Assembly (NCBI GenBank): GCA_964621905.1
Contig: CAZUNG010000013.1
Span: forward strand, 1-64,000
Length of the DNA stretch: 64,000 nucleotides
Source of the DNA: Ruminococcus_G sp964621905
GTDB lineage: Bacteria; Bacillota; Clostridia; Lachnospirales; Lachnospiraceae
Direction: 5' to 3'
The notes under the pieces are model-generated. The model was given only the letters and a program-made list of their open reading frames with translations. It had not been told where the DNA came from and searched no databases. This document shows, one piece after another, positions 36,725 through 45,181 of the stretch (within the stretch, counting starts at the first letter, position 1; every line of letters starts with the position of its first letter). The position numbers were made by a program, and so were the translations under genes.

Positions 36725-37594
36725 TTAGAAATATTTTTGCTTGATAAGCGCCACAGGCATCTCGTGCCCGGTGAACAGTCGAAACGCTTCGGCACCCTGA
36801 TACAAAAGCATATAAAGACCATTCATGGTCTGACAGCCGGCGGATTCTGCCAGGGTTAAAAGACGGGTCCTGCGCGGTTCATAGATGATATCAGATACGA
36901 TCAGATCCCTGTGAAAGTAACCTGGGTCGGTTATCAATGACTGAGAGGTGTCGGGGGGCATTCCCACGGAAGTTGCATTCACCAGAATTTTGCTGGAATC
37001 GATAGAATCTTTCAGCGCATTCTGGTCTGCGTTGTCATACAGAGAGGCACGGCAGTCTGTGGTCTCGTTGATCTTATCCGTCAGTGTCCGGATGCGTTCG
37101 TAAAACCGGCTGGTGGGTCTGGCAAAGATCCGGATTTCCTTCACTTTGTCAAGGGCAGCCTGAGCGGCGATCGCCGTCGCTGCGCCTCCTGCGCCGAGGA
37201 GCGTCATGGTTTCACCTGTGATTTCATATCCTGCGTCACGGACCGACTGCATAAAGCCGATACCGTCCGTGTTATATCCGGTGAGCACACCGTCGTCATT
37301 GACGACGGTATTGACAGCGCCGATCAGCTCTGCGGCGGGAGATAACTGGTCGATGAGTTCCATGATTTTGTTTTTATTGGGCATGGTCAGATTAAAACCC
37401 CGGATGCCTGCCGCCTTCAGTCCGCTGACCGCAGCGGGAAGTGTGTCCTCCCCCACCTCAAAGCAGAGATAGACATAATCAAGTCCCAGCGCACGAAAAG
37501 ATTCGTTGTGCATCAGCGGGGACATGCTGTGAGAGACAGGGCTGCCGAGAAGTCCGGTCAGCTTTGTATGGCCTGTGATAGGAATATTTGTCAT
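36725..37594 (-). CDS. aroE: shikimate dehydrogenase
   Basis: Reduces 3-dehydroshikimate to shikimate with NADPH. The 289-residue product has GSPVSHSMSP near residue 17 (substrate serines), the catalytic-lysine segment MPNKNK near 72, AVNTVV near 94 and YNTDGIGF near 108. The NADP loop GAGGAAT follows near 135. GGAGG lies eight bases before the ATG. It is divergent from aroD, whose product supplies its substrate. Confidence 0.94.
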   Translation of the reverse strand: MTNIPITGHTKLTGLLGSPVSHSMSPLMHNESFRALGLDYVYLCFEVGEDTLPAAVSGLKAAGIRGFNLTMPNKNKIMELIDQLSPAAELIGAVNTVVNDDGVLTGYNTDGIGFMQSVRDAGYEITGETMTLLGAGGAATAIAAQAALDKVKEIRIFARPTSRFYERIRTLTDKINETTDCRASLYDNADQNALKDSIDSSKILVNATSVGMPPDTSQSLITDPGYFHRDLIVSDIIYEPRRTRLLTLAESAGCQTMNGLYMLLYQGAEAFRLFTGHEMPVALIKQKYF

Positions 37595-37660
37595 CGTTTT
37601 TCCTCCAAATCTTAAGTTTCATCTTTTCAAGCTTACCATGAGATCCTGACAGTGTAAAGA

Positions 37661-37689
37661 TTGACAAGGAACTTTTGGGACGGTATAAT
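37661..37689 (+). promoter_or_regulatory. consensus promoter of aroD
   Basis: Perfect TTGACA and TATAAT boxes are separated by 17 bases. On the other strand, a TTTACA (revcomp of 37654-37659 region) and a TAAGCT box at similar spacing could serve aroE, so the two promoters may overlap or adjoin. Confidence 0.85.
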
Positions 37690-37753
37690 GAGCGCATCGC
37701 AAAGCAAATACAGGCAAAAGCCGGTAAATAGAGAGAGAGACAGGTGATAATAA

Positions 37754-38518
37754 ATGATACAGCCCATACAGCTTGGTACGCTGACGATCGGATGCGGCAT
37801 ACCCAAAATCTGTGTTCCCATCACAGGAAAAAAGAAAGAAGATATCATAAGGCAGGCGGAGGATATCAGAGATGCCGGAGCAGATCTTGTGGAATGGCGG
37901 GCAGATTTCTTTGAAAACGTCGAAAATGAGCAGGATGTAACAGATATTCTGTCGACAGTTCGTGCTATTTTATGCGGAATTCCCCTACTTTTCACTTTTC
38001 GCACACAGGAAGAAGGAGGAGAACGGTATATTTCGACAAAACATTATGTTAACCTGAACGCGATGGCAGCCGAAACGAGGCTCGTGGATGCGGTTGATGT
38101 CGAGATTTTTCGCGGAAAGGAGATGGTACAGCCGCTGATTCATGAAATTCATCAAAATGGATGTATTGTTGTCGGATCGAATCATCATTTTACGAAAACC
38201 CCCGCAAAAGAGGAATTGCTGACGATATTTGACAGAATGGACAAGGCGGGTGCTGATATTTTGAAAGTTGCCGTGATGCCCGCCAACCAGGCGGATGTAT
38301 TGACCCTTCTTGACGCCACGCATGAGGAAACGCGGCGGACCACGCGCCCGGTTATCACGATGTCCATGGCGGGAATCGGGTCTGTAAGCCGCATATGCGG
38401 TGAATTTTTTGGTTCCAGTGTCACCTTTGCTTCGGTGGAAGAATGTTCTGCGCCCGGACAGCTTCCGCTAAAAGCGATGAGGCAAATACTTGATGTACTG
38501 CATCAGAGTATGCAGTAA
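37754..38518 (+). CDS. aroD: type I 3-dehydroquinate dehydratase
   Basis: Dehydrates 3-dehydroquinate through a Schiff base with lysine. The 254-residue TIM barrel has VEWRADFF near residue 46, the catalytic histidine in GSNHHF near 143 and the Schiff-base lysine in DILKVAVMP near 170. SMAGIGSVSR lies near 205. GACAGGTGATAA precedes the ATG. Divergent aroE and aroD give the two consecutive shikimate steps. Confidence 0.94.
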   Translation: MIQPIQLGTLTIGCGIPKICVPITGKKKEDIIRQAEDIRDAGADLVEWRADFFENVENEQDVTDILSTVRAILCGIPLLFTFRTQEEGGERYISTKHYVNLNAMAAETRLVDAVDVEIFRGKEMVQPLIHEIHQNGCIVVGSNHHFTKTPAKEELLTIFDRMDKAGADILKVAVMPANQADVLTLLDATHEETRRTTRPVITMSMAGIGSVSRICGEFFGSSVTFASVEECSAPGQLPLKAMRQILDVLHQSMQ

Positions 38519-38554
38519 TTACTTTACATAACTGAAAATCATAGAGGGAAAAGC

Positions 38555-38620
38555 TGTCGAAAAGATATAAAATCCGACAGCGTGCTTTTGACAAATTTAA
38601 CACCTCTCATAACCTATAAT
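38555..38620 (+). promoter_or_regulatory. Spo0A-type promoter of spoIIGA-sigE
   Basis: A consensus TTGACA (38588-38593) and TATAAT (38615-38620) are separated by 21 bases, too long for ordinary sigma-A use. Upstream lie TGTCGAA (38555-38561) and the inverse TCCGACA (38573-38579), matching Spo0A boxes. The B. subtilis spoIIG promoter has the same design: consensus boxes at 22 bp, active only with Spo0A. The inverted GCTGTCG/CGACAGC could also form an aroD terminator hairpin. Confidence 0.7.
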
Positions 38621-38672
38621 GAATCTTGCTTATTCCAGTAAGTGCGTATTCATAGGTTATGGGGGGTGTTTT

Positions 38673-39479
38673 GTGTACTATGAGATTTTCATAGACGTCT
38701 TTTTTGTAACGAACATGGTGATGGATTATTTTTTGCTGCGCATTGTAAGCCGAATACTCAGATGTTCTGCCACACATCTGAGAAGTCTGGCGGCGGCAAT
38801 TTTCGGAGCGCTTGCGCTTTGTCTGCTCATCATCATACAGCTTCCGAATGGGAGGCTGCTGAATACGGTACTGGTGCATGTGGTAATCAATACTTTGATG
38901 GTAAAGTTCGGATGCAAAATCAAAGGCTGGAAAAGAATATTACAAGGCTTGCTGCTCTTATATCTGGCGTCATTTCTTACAGGCGGTCTGCTGACGATGC
39001 TGCAGACCCATCTGACAAAATCCGGTTTTTGGACTTTTTTGCTTCTTGCGGCCGTGAGTTATCTGGTCATTACCGCGGGCATCCTGGTATACACGCGATT
39101 AAAGGGAAATGTCACAAATCTTTATGAAGTAGTGCTGTACGCAGGAGGGAAATGCAAGGAAGTCAAAGGACTATATGACACCGGAAACCGGCTGTTCGAT
39201 ACTTTATCGAAAAAACCGGTATCCATTGTGGATGAAAGCGTGGTGGAAAGTCTGTTTTCACAGGACGAACTGCTGCAGTTCCATCCACATTACATCCCGT
39301 TCCAGAGTGTGGGATGTACACGGGGGGTCATACTGGCGGTTACGCTGGATTCCCTGGTGGTGAAAAATGAAACTATGAGCAGGACAGTCGATCAGCCGGT
39401 CATCGCGCTGGCAAAGGGCCACCGGTCGTTTGCGGGACAGTGTCAGATGATTTTGAATCCGGATCTGGTAGACGGTTAG
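38673..39479 (+). CDS. spoIIGA: pro-sigma-E processing aspartic protease
   Basis: A membrane protease that activates pro-sigma-E in the mother cell once SpoIIR signals from the forespore. The 268-residue product has five or so N-terminal helices (about 1-150) and a cytosolic C-terminal aspartic protease domain with the catalytic motif YDTGN near residue 167. The GTG at 38673 gives the typical MYYEIFIDVFF start and lies just after GGGGGG; the frame upstream overlaps the promoter. sigE follows after 11 bases, the standard pair. Confidence 0.92.
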   Translation: MYYEIFIDVFFVTNMVMDYFLLRIVSRILRCSATHLRSLAAAIFGALALCLLIIIQLPNGRLLNTVLVHVVINTLMVKFGCKIKGWKRILQGLLLLYLASFLTGGLLTMLQTHLTKSGFWTFLLLAAVSYLVITAGILVYTRLKGNVTNLYEVVLYAGGKCKEVKGLYDTGNRLFDTLSKKPVSIVDESVVESLFSQDELLQFHPHYIPFQSVGCTRGVILAVTLDSLVVKNETMSRTVDQPVIALAKGHRSFAGQCQMILNPDLVDG

Positions 39480-39490
39480 GAGGAAAGAAT

Positions 39491-40228
39491 ATGATACATG
39501 CAGTATTGCCGAACCGTGTTCGGTTTGGGATGTTTCCCGGATTTTCAAGGGTGATTTTTAAAAAACCGGGAGAAATTTTTTATATTGGCGGAACAGATGT
39601 ACTGCCGGCGCCGCTGGATGCGGAACGTGAGGCGGTCGTTATAGAGAACCTGGGCAGTCAGCAGGACAAAGAAGCCAGGGATGAACTGATAGAACATAAT
39701 CTGCGCCTTGTGGTGTACATCGCTCAGCGATTTGACAATACGGGGGTAGGGGTGGAAGACCTTATCAGCATTGGAACCATCGGACTGATCAAGGCCATCA
39801 ATACATTTAATCCAACCAGGAAGATTAAGCTTGCGACGTACGCTTCGCGTTGTATTGAAAATGAGATCCTGATGTATCTGAGGAGAAATAACAAAACGAA
39901 AATGGAAGTGTCCATCGATGAGCCGCTGAATGTGGACTGGGATGGAAATGAACTGTTGTTGTCAGATATTCTCGGAACAGATGAGGATGTGATCTACCGG
40001 GATATTGAACACGAAGTAGAGTGTAAGCTGCTCGGGAAAGCGATCAGTAAACTGTCTGACCGGGAACAGATCATTATCAAGCTGCGGTACGGGCTGCAGT
40101 CGCCGGACGGGAAGGAAAAGACACAAAAAGAAGTTGCAGATATGCTCGGCATCTCACAGTCTTATATTTCAAGACTGGAAAAACGTATTATGAAGCGGCT
40201 GAAAAAAGAAATTGTAAGATATGAATGA
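39491..40228 (+). CDS. sigE: sporulation sigma factor E
   Basis: Early mother-cell sigma factor of 245 residues. The N-terminus is the inhibitory pro-sequence followed by FYIGGTDVLPAPL, as in other pro-sigma-E proteins. Region 2 (RLVVYIAQRF, DLISIGTIGLIKA near residues 75-100) and region 4 (QKEVADMLGISQSYISRLEKR near 215) are complete. AGGAGGAA precedes the ATG. No intervening element splits the gene. Confidence 0.95.
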   Translation: MIHAVLPNRVRFGMFPGFSRVIFKKPGEIFYIGGTDVLPAPLDAEREAVVIENLGSQQDKEARDELIEHNLRLVVYIAQRFDNTGVGVEDLISIGTIGLIKAINTFNPTRKIKLATYASRCIENEILMYLRRNNKTKMEVSIDEPLNVDWDGNELLLSDILGTDEDVIYRDIEHEVECKLLGKAISKLSDREQIIIKLRYGLQSPDGKEKTQKEVADMLGISQSYISRLEKRIMKRLKKEIVRYE

Positions 40229-40289
40229 ACCTGTGTGACTGAAGATTAGGTGAGATTGTTGTAACCCGAATCATAATATTTGCAGTTGG

Positions 40290-40317
40290 ACGGCTTGCCA
40301 TAGGGCAAGCCGTTTTT
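40290..40317 (+). terminator. terminator after sigE
   Basis: A 10-bp stem ACGGCTTGCC/GGCAAGCCGT with a 3-4 base loop is followed by six T. The 90 bases between it and the stop of the convergent ylmC gene hold nothing recognisable. Confidence 0.9.
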
Positions 40318-40410
40318 TGCCGGAGTAAAGGATAGAAAAGTTACGGTGTTCAAAGTAAATGCAAATGACTGGATACGTTATGTAGCGTTTGGCTGAATGG
40401 TATTCATGGC

Positions 40411-40665
40411 TTAAAACTTTTTCAGGCACACATCCTCTCTGATCTCAACCAGAATAATATCGTCACCGATCTGCTTGATGCATTCCCATGGAATGACGTA
40501 TTCGCAGTCCCGGCCCATCAGTCCCCACAGCTTGCCGGGACCGGGGATGATTAATGCGGTAATGCGGCCGCTTTTACATTCAAATTCCAGATCAACCGGG
40601 CAGCCCAGGCTTTTGCAGTTGCAGATGTTGATGACTTCTTTTTGTCGCAGTTCAAACAGACGCAA
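40411..40665 (-). CDS. YlmC/YmxH family PRC-barrel sporulation protein
   Basis: An 84-residue PRC-barrel protein. It begins RLFELRQKEVINI and contains GCPVDLEFECKSGRI, a YVIPWECIKQIGDDIILV strand pair and a basic tail, all typical of the YlmC/YmxH group found in spore-formers. Members are tied to sporulation by expression but have no known reaction. TTG at 40665 is preferred because GAGG lies nine bases upstream; a GTG at 40674 overlaps that site. It faces sigE and diverges from asnB. Confidence 0.8.
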   Translation of the reverse strand: MRLFELRQKEVINICNCKSLGCPVDLEFECKSGRITALIIPGPGKLWGLMGRDCEYVIPWECIKQIGDDIILVEIREDVCLKKF

Positions 40666-40818
40666 AGCGACCACCTCAATGCCGTTTTTATAGTATATGT
40701 ATATTGGACAGAAAAAGTTTATAATTCTTAAGATATTATATATATTGTTTAAGGGACAAGGTTGTTATAATAATTTTAATTGACTGTTTTGAAAGTACGT
40801 ATGAAAAGGGAGATAATA

Positions 40819-42651
40819 ATGTGTGGAATAACAGGATTTCTTTCCGGCGGAAAGAGTGAGAAGAAGGAAACGGCATTAAAAAGCATGAACCTTCAGATTG
40901 CTTCCAGAGGTCCGGATGATGAAGGGTATTATATTGGCAATGATGCAGCATTTGCGATGCGCAGGCTTTCTATCATAGGACTTGACAATGGCAGACAGCC
41001 GGTGTGGAACGAAGAGCGTACAATGGTCCTCGTCTATAACGGTGAGATTTACAATTATCCGCGGTTGAAACAGGAATTGCAGGAGAAAGGTCATAGCTTC
41101 AGCACAAATGCAGATACGGAGGTGATTCTTCACGGCTATGAGGAGTACGGAATCGCCATTCTGAATAAGCTTCGCGGCATGTTTGCATTTGCTCTGTGGA
41201 ATACCCTGACGAAAACGCTGTTCATTGCGCGGGATCCATTCGGAATCAAACCGTTGTTTTACTGTACGCAGAATCAGGAATTTTACTTTGGTTCGGAGAT
41301 AAAAGCTATTCTGGCACATCCGGATGTAAAGAAAGAACTGAATGAAAATGCACTTCCGGGTTATCTGTCTTTTCAGTATAACCCGCTGGAAGAGACATTT
41401 TACAAAGGGATCTACCAGCTTCTTCCGGGGCATTATATGATTCTGGAAAACGGCGGGCAAAAGATTCACCGTTACTGGAGAGCAGCGCTTGATATGGCAG
41501 AGACTATGAGCAGGGAGGAGGCGGAGGAACACCTGAACGGAGCACTCCGGGATTCTGTCGAGGCCCACAAACTCAGTGACGTGGAAGTGGGATCTTTCCT
41601 GTCAGGGGGAATTGATTCTTCTTTTCTGGCGGTGGCCGCAAAGATGGAGAAGACATTCAGCGTGGGATTTGAAGATGATGAACGTGATGAGACGGAAAAA
41701 GCCAAGGAACTCAGCCGGATCTATGGGATGGAAAACTGTTCCAGACGCATCACCAGGGAAGAATACTGGGAAGCTGTTCCCAAGATTCTAAAGGCACTGG
41801 ATGAGCCTGTGGCGGATCCGTCTATCATACCGCTTTACTATCTCTGTGAACTGGCATCGAGGGAGGTCAAAGTGGTCTATTCCGGTGAGGGGGCCGATGA
41901 ACTGTTCGGAGGGTACAATGTTTATCAGTCGGCATTGGCGCTGGAACCGTTTGTACATATCGTCCCGGAAAAGATACGAAGAGGCATTAGAAAGATCATG
42001 GAGAGTCTGCCGTTTTCCTTTAAAGGAAAAGAGTATCTGATCAGGGCGGGCAAGCGTGTGGAAGAGCGCTTTATCGGGAATGCCTATATTTTCAGAGATT
42101 GGGAAGTCAAAGAACTGCTCAAAAAAAAGGAACTTGCCACGTATACGGAACAGGACATCGTGGCACCATACTATGCGGAAACGGAAGGGCTTGATGATAT
42201 TTCGAGGATGCAGTACATCGATATTAATTTTTGGATGCGCGGGGATATTCTGAGAAAATCGGACCATATCAGCATGGCACACGGACTTGAGGTCCGGGTT
42301 CCATATCTGGATTCGGAAGTTGCCAAAGCGGCGTTTTCCGTTCCAGTGCAGCATAAAGTAACACGGCGGCAGACGAAATCCTTTTTCCGCAGTGTTTCCA
42401 ATGGGTATCTTCCGCAGGAGACAGCCAAAAGGCGGAAACTCGGGTTTCCGGTCCCCCTCCATAAATGGCTGGCACAGGAACCGTATGAGGGAATTGTGAG
42501 AGCGGAATTTGAGAGCGCAGCGGCGCAGAAATTTTTTGAAAAAGACAAGCTGACGGCACTGCTGGAACAGCATAAAATGGGAAAGCGGGATAACAGCAGA
42601 AAAATCTGGACAGTCTATGTTTTTTTGAGGTGGTACAGGGAAAATTTTTGA
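40819..42651 (+). CDS. asnB: asparagine synthase (glutamine-hydrolysing)
   Basis: Makes asparagine from aspartate, glutamine and ATP. The N-terminal glutaminase domain starts with catalytic Cys2 (MCGITG) and includes RGPDDEG near residue 34 and YNGEIYNY near 74. The C-terminal synthetase domain has the ATP loop SGGIDSS near 262 and SGEGADELFGGY near 355. GGGAG lies six bases before ATG 40819. The length of 610 residues is normal. A TATAAT box at 40763 lies upstream with a poor -35. No T-box leader is present. Confidence 0.94.
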   Translation: MCGITGFLSGGKSEKKETALKSMNLQIASRGPDDEGYYIGNDAAFAMRRLSIIGLDNGRQPVWNEERTMVLVYNGEIYNYPRLKQELQEKGHSFSTNADTEVILHGYEEYGIAILNKLRGMFAFALWNTLTKTLFIARDPFGIKPLFYCTQNQEFYFGSEIKAILAHPDVKKELNENALPGYLSFQYNPLEETFYKGIYQLLPGHYMILENGGQKIHRYWRAALDMAETMSREEAEEHLNGALRDSVEAHKLSDVEVGSFLSGGIDSSFLAVAAKMEKTFSVGFEDDERDETEKAKELSRIYGMENCSRRITREEYWEAVPKILKALDEPVADPSIIPLYYLCELASREVKVVYSGEGADELFGGYNVYQSALALEPFVHIVPEKIRRGIRKIMESLPFSFKGKEYLIRAGKRVEERFIGNAYIFRDWEVKELLKKKELATYTEQDIVAPYYAETEGLDDISRMQYIDINFWMRGDILRKSDHISMAHGLEVRVPYLDSEVAKAAFSVPVQHKVTRRQTKSFFRSVSNGYLPQETAKRRKLGFPVPLHKWLAQEPYEGIVRAEFESAAAQKFFEKDKLTALLEQHKMGKRDNSRKIWTVYVFLRWYRENF

Positions 42652-42691
42652 TTGTCAAGGGCTAAAACTTTGTGAAATTTCTTTTGAAAGC

Positions 42692-42741
42692 GCATAGCAA
42701 AGCACCATAATGAGAACCATTTTACTAGAAAAAACTTCTAG
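42692..42741 (+). promoter_or_regulatory. candidate sigma-F-type promoter and start-site hairpin of sigG
   Basis: GCATA (42692-42696) matches the sigma-F -35, and after 15 bases GAGAACCATT (42712-42721) matches five of seven fixed positions of its -10. Directly after it, CTAGAA (42725-42730) and TTCTAG (42736-42741) can pair, with the last two bases inside AGGAGG. Confidence 0.45.
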
Positions 42742-42754
42742 GAGGATTCTTGTT

Positions 42755-43531
42755 ATGGCGCTTAATAAAGTTGAGATATGCGGAGTCAACACAGCGAAAT
42801 TACCGATACTTAGCAATGAAGAAAAAGAAGAATTATTCCGAAAGATCAAACAGGGGGATAAAGAGGCCAGAGAGAAATACATTAAAGGCAATCTGCGTCT
42901 TGTCTTAAGCGTGATCAAACGTTTTTCGAACAGCAATGAGGCGGCGGACGATCTGTTTCAGATTGGATGTATCGGGCTGATCAAAGCGATTGACAATTTT
43001 GATACGACATTAAATGTCAAGTTCAGTACGTATGCTGTGCCAATGATCATCGGGGAAATACGACGGTATCTGCGGGATAATAACAGTATCCGCGTAAGCC
43101 GGTCTCTGAGAGATATTGCATATAAAGCTATTTTTGCGAAAGAAAACTATGTAAAGCAGAATCTGCGGGAACCTACGATCGCAGAGATAGCGGAAGAGGT
43201 AGGAATTCAGAAAGAAGATATCGTGTATGCACTTGATGCCATTCAAAGTCCCATGAGCCTTTATGAGCCGGTATATACGGAAGGCGGAGATACACTTTAC
43301 GTGATGGATCAGATCAGCGATAAAAAAAATAAAGAAGAAAACTGGATTGAAGATCTGTCGCTGCAGGAGGCGATGGGCAGGTTGAATGACAGGGAAAAAC
43401 ATATTATTCAGCTTCGCTTTTTTGAAGGGAAGACGCAGATGGAAGTGGCAACCGAGATCGGAATTTCGCAGGCACAGGTTTCACGGCTGGAGAAAAGTGC
43501 ACTGCGAAGCATGAAAACTTATTTGTCTTAA
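42755..43531 (+). CDS. sigG: sporulation sigma factor G
   Basis: Late forespore sigma factor of 258 residues. It begins MALNKVEICGVNTAKLPIL, the conserved sigma-G N-terminus. Region 2 is present (RLVLSVIKRF, DDLFQIGCIGLIKAIDNFD near residues 50-85), as are region 3 and region 4 (MEVATEIGISQAQVSRLEKSAL near 228). AGGAGG lies nine bases before the ATG. A terminator follows. It is separated from sigE by ylmC and asnB, whereas in Bacillus sigE and sigG are adjacent. Confidence 0.95.
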   Translation: MALNKVEICGVNTAKLPILSNEEKEELFRKIKQGDKEAREKYIKGNLRLVLSVIKRFSNSNEAADDLFQIGCIGLIKAIDNFDTTLNVKFSTYAVPMIIGEIRRYLRDNNSIRVSRSLRDIAYKAIFAKENYVKQNLREPTIAEIAEEVGIQKEDIVYALDAIQSPMSLYEPVYTEGGDTLYVMDQISDKKNKEENWIEDLSLQEAMGRLNDREKHIIQLRFFEGKTQMEVATEIGISQAQVSRLEKSALRSMKTYLS

Positions 43532-43542
43532 AGAATGTTAAA

Positions 43543-43594
43543 GCGTCAGCCGATTTTCCCAAAGGGATGAGTGTCCTGGGAAACCGGCTGACGC
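43543..43594. terminator. terminator between sigG and the AraC gene
   Basis: GCGTCAGCCG plus TTTTCCCA pairs with TGGGAAA plus CGGCTGACGC, an 18-bp near-perfect stem. CTGCTTTTATTTC follows on the plus strand. The genes on both sides converge on it. Confidence 0.8.
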
Positions 43595-43600
43595 CTGCTT

Positions 43601-44482
43601 TTATTTCTTTACAACAGGAACAAAAATGTTCATCACCGCATTGTCGCTGTCAAGACAGCCGTTTGCTGCAGAGTAAAACTCATATGATAGGCCGGACGGA
43701 TCGTACTGATACCCACTTTCATCCATCCATTTTTCATAGATGAATCGCCAGCAATCCTGAATGGAGGCGGCAAATTTTTGAGGATTATCCTTAAGGTTAA
43801 CCGGCTTTGTTGTGAAGACGGCGTAGTGTGCTGCCGGAATTGTAAACGTTGTGAGTCCTTCCGGAATTTCATCGCCATCTTTGATGATGGTTCCAAAAAG
43901 ATAGCTGAGACTTCCGGAGGAATCGGGATGATACCACAGTCCGATTTCATCACGGCCGTCCGCCAGCTGGGCATACCTTTCACTGCTGACGGCTGAGAAG
44001 TCTTTTCCAAACCAATAGGCGCCGTTTTCTTTAACATCAACGGTCTCCCCTTCTCTTGGGGAAAAGCAGTAGGCTGCGATTGCAATCGCATCCATATCTT
44101 TGAAGTATACATCGAAAGTCATGTTATGATCCTCCTTTTTCTGATCTGACGGCGACAATGCGCCGTTCTGTTTTTGATAGTTACTGGGGTTCATGCCATA
44201 CGTTCGGGTGAATGCTCTGGTAAAACCGGAAAGCGTCTGGAAACCATAATCGAAAGCGGCATCCGTGATTTTTTTTCCGCCTGCAATCTCGCCGGCGGCA
44301 GACGTAAGGCGTTCACGGCGTATGAATTCTCCCGGTGAAATGCCATAAAAAATCTTAAATACATGACAGAAATGGGAGTATGAATAGCCGCAGATTCCAG
44401 CCAGGAGCTCAGGTGTAAGCGGTTCCGAAAGATGTTCATGAATGTAGTCAGTACAGTGCTGCATGGTTTCATGATATGTCAT
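43601..44482 (-). CDS. AraC-family regulator with GyrI-like effector domain
   Basis: A 293-residue transcription regulator. The N-terminal ~110 residues carry two AraC helix-turn-helix motifs (LAGICGYSYSHFCHVFK near 27 and AAFDYGFQTLSGFTRAF near 76). The C-terminal ~160 residues are a GyrI/Rob-type small-molecule-binding domain starting MTFDVYFKDM. Such proteins usually sense drugs or cationic compounds and activate efflux genes; no target is adjacent. GGAGTG precedes the ATG at 44482. A TATAAT box at its 5' side overlaps an imperfect GGAA/TTCC palindrome at 44528-44543. Confidence 0.82.
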   Translation of the reverse strand: MTYHETMQHCTDYIHEHLSEPLTPELLAGICGYSYSHFCHVFKIFYGISPGEFIRRERLTSAAGEIAGGKKITDAAFDYGFQTLSGFTRAFTRTYGMNPSNYQKQNGALSPSDQKKEDHNMTFDVYFKDMDAIAIAAYCFSPREGETVDVKENGAYWFGKDFSAVSSERYAQLADGRDEIGLWYHPDSSGSLSYLFGTIIKDGDEIPEGLTTFTIPAAHYAVFTTKPVNLKDNPQKFAASIQDCWRFIYEKWMDESGYQYDPSGLSYEFYSAANGCLDSDNAVMNIFVPVVKK

Positions 44483-44572
44483 GGCAATCACTCCTTTTTT
44501 TGATGATTTCATTATAGCAGAGTCTCTGGAAGAATACTTTTCCAAATCTACGGTTTTTAAAAGCGCTGTGAT

Positions 44573-44601
44573 TTGCAAAGAAAGAAGAAAAATGTTATGA
44601 T
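44573..44601 (+). promoter_or_regulatory. promoter of nrdR
   Basis: TTGCAA and TATGAT are separated by 17 bases; the ATG lies 35 bases further on. Confidence 0.6.
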
Positions 44602-44635
44602 AACAGTGATTGTGTAACGGGAAAGGGGGAAGAGC

Positions 44636-45085
44636 ATGAGATGTCCATTTTGTAATCAGGATAATACAAGGGTTGTTGATTCAAGACCCGTGGAAGACAG
44701 CAATGCAATCCGGAGACGCCGGATGTGTGATGAGTGCGGAAAGCGTTTTACCACATATGAGAAGGTGGAGACAATTCCGCTGATTGTCATTAAGAAGGAT
44801 CAGAACAGGGAGCAGTACGACCGCGCAAAGATTGAGGCAGGTGTACTTCGGGCATGTCATAAACGGCCGATCTCGGCTGAAAAGATAACGGATCTTATTG
44901 ATTCGGTGGAAACTGAAATTTTTAACATGGAAGAGCGTGAGATTCCGAGCACTGTGATCGGAGAGATCGTTATGGATAAGTTAAAGGATCTTGAGGCGGT
45001 AGCGTACGTGCGTTTTGCGTCAGTTTACCGTGAGTTTAAAGATGTCAATACCTTTATGGATGAGTTGAAAAAGATTTTGAAATAG
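44636..45085 (+). CDS. nrdR: ribonucleotide reductase repressor NrdR
   Basis: A 149-residue ATP/dATP-sensing repressor of ribonucleotide reductase genes. The N-terminal zinc ribbon has CPFC near residues 3-6 and CDEC near 31-34. The ATP-cone domain (about 48-138) starts IPLIVIKKDQNREQYDR. GGGGGAAG precedes the ATG. No reductase gene is in the window, so it acts in trans. Confidence 0.95.
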   Translation: MRCPFCNQDNTRVVDSRPVEDSNAIRRRRMCDECGKRFTTYEKVETIPLIVIKKDQNREQYDRAKIEAGVLRACHKRPISAEKITDLIDSVETEIFNMEEREIPSTVIGEIVMDKLKDLEAVAYVRFASVYREFKDVNTFMDELKKILK

Positions 45086-45086
45086 A

Positions 45087-45115
45087 TTGCCCTTTCCATT
45101 TGAGTATGGTATAAT
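45087..45115 (+). promoter_or_regulatory. promoter of the TrpXYZ-like operon
   Basis: TTGCCC and TATAAT are spaced by 17 bases just after nrdR. A cluster of GTCAA and TTGAC units (45129-45159, with GTCAAAG twice nine bases apart and an inverted CTTTAACG) lies in the leader and could be an operator. Confidence 0.65.
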
Positions 45116-45181
45116 TCAAGCGTTATGAATTGACACTTTAACGAGTCAAAGCGTCAAAGAAAATGAGGAAAGAGGGATTAT

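Noticed and set aside
40675..40818. Search for a T-box leader before asnB
   Set aside because: The gap is only about 150 bases and has no T-box sequence or antiterminator/terminator pair.
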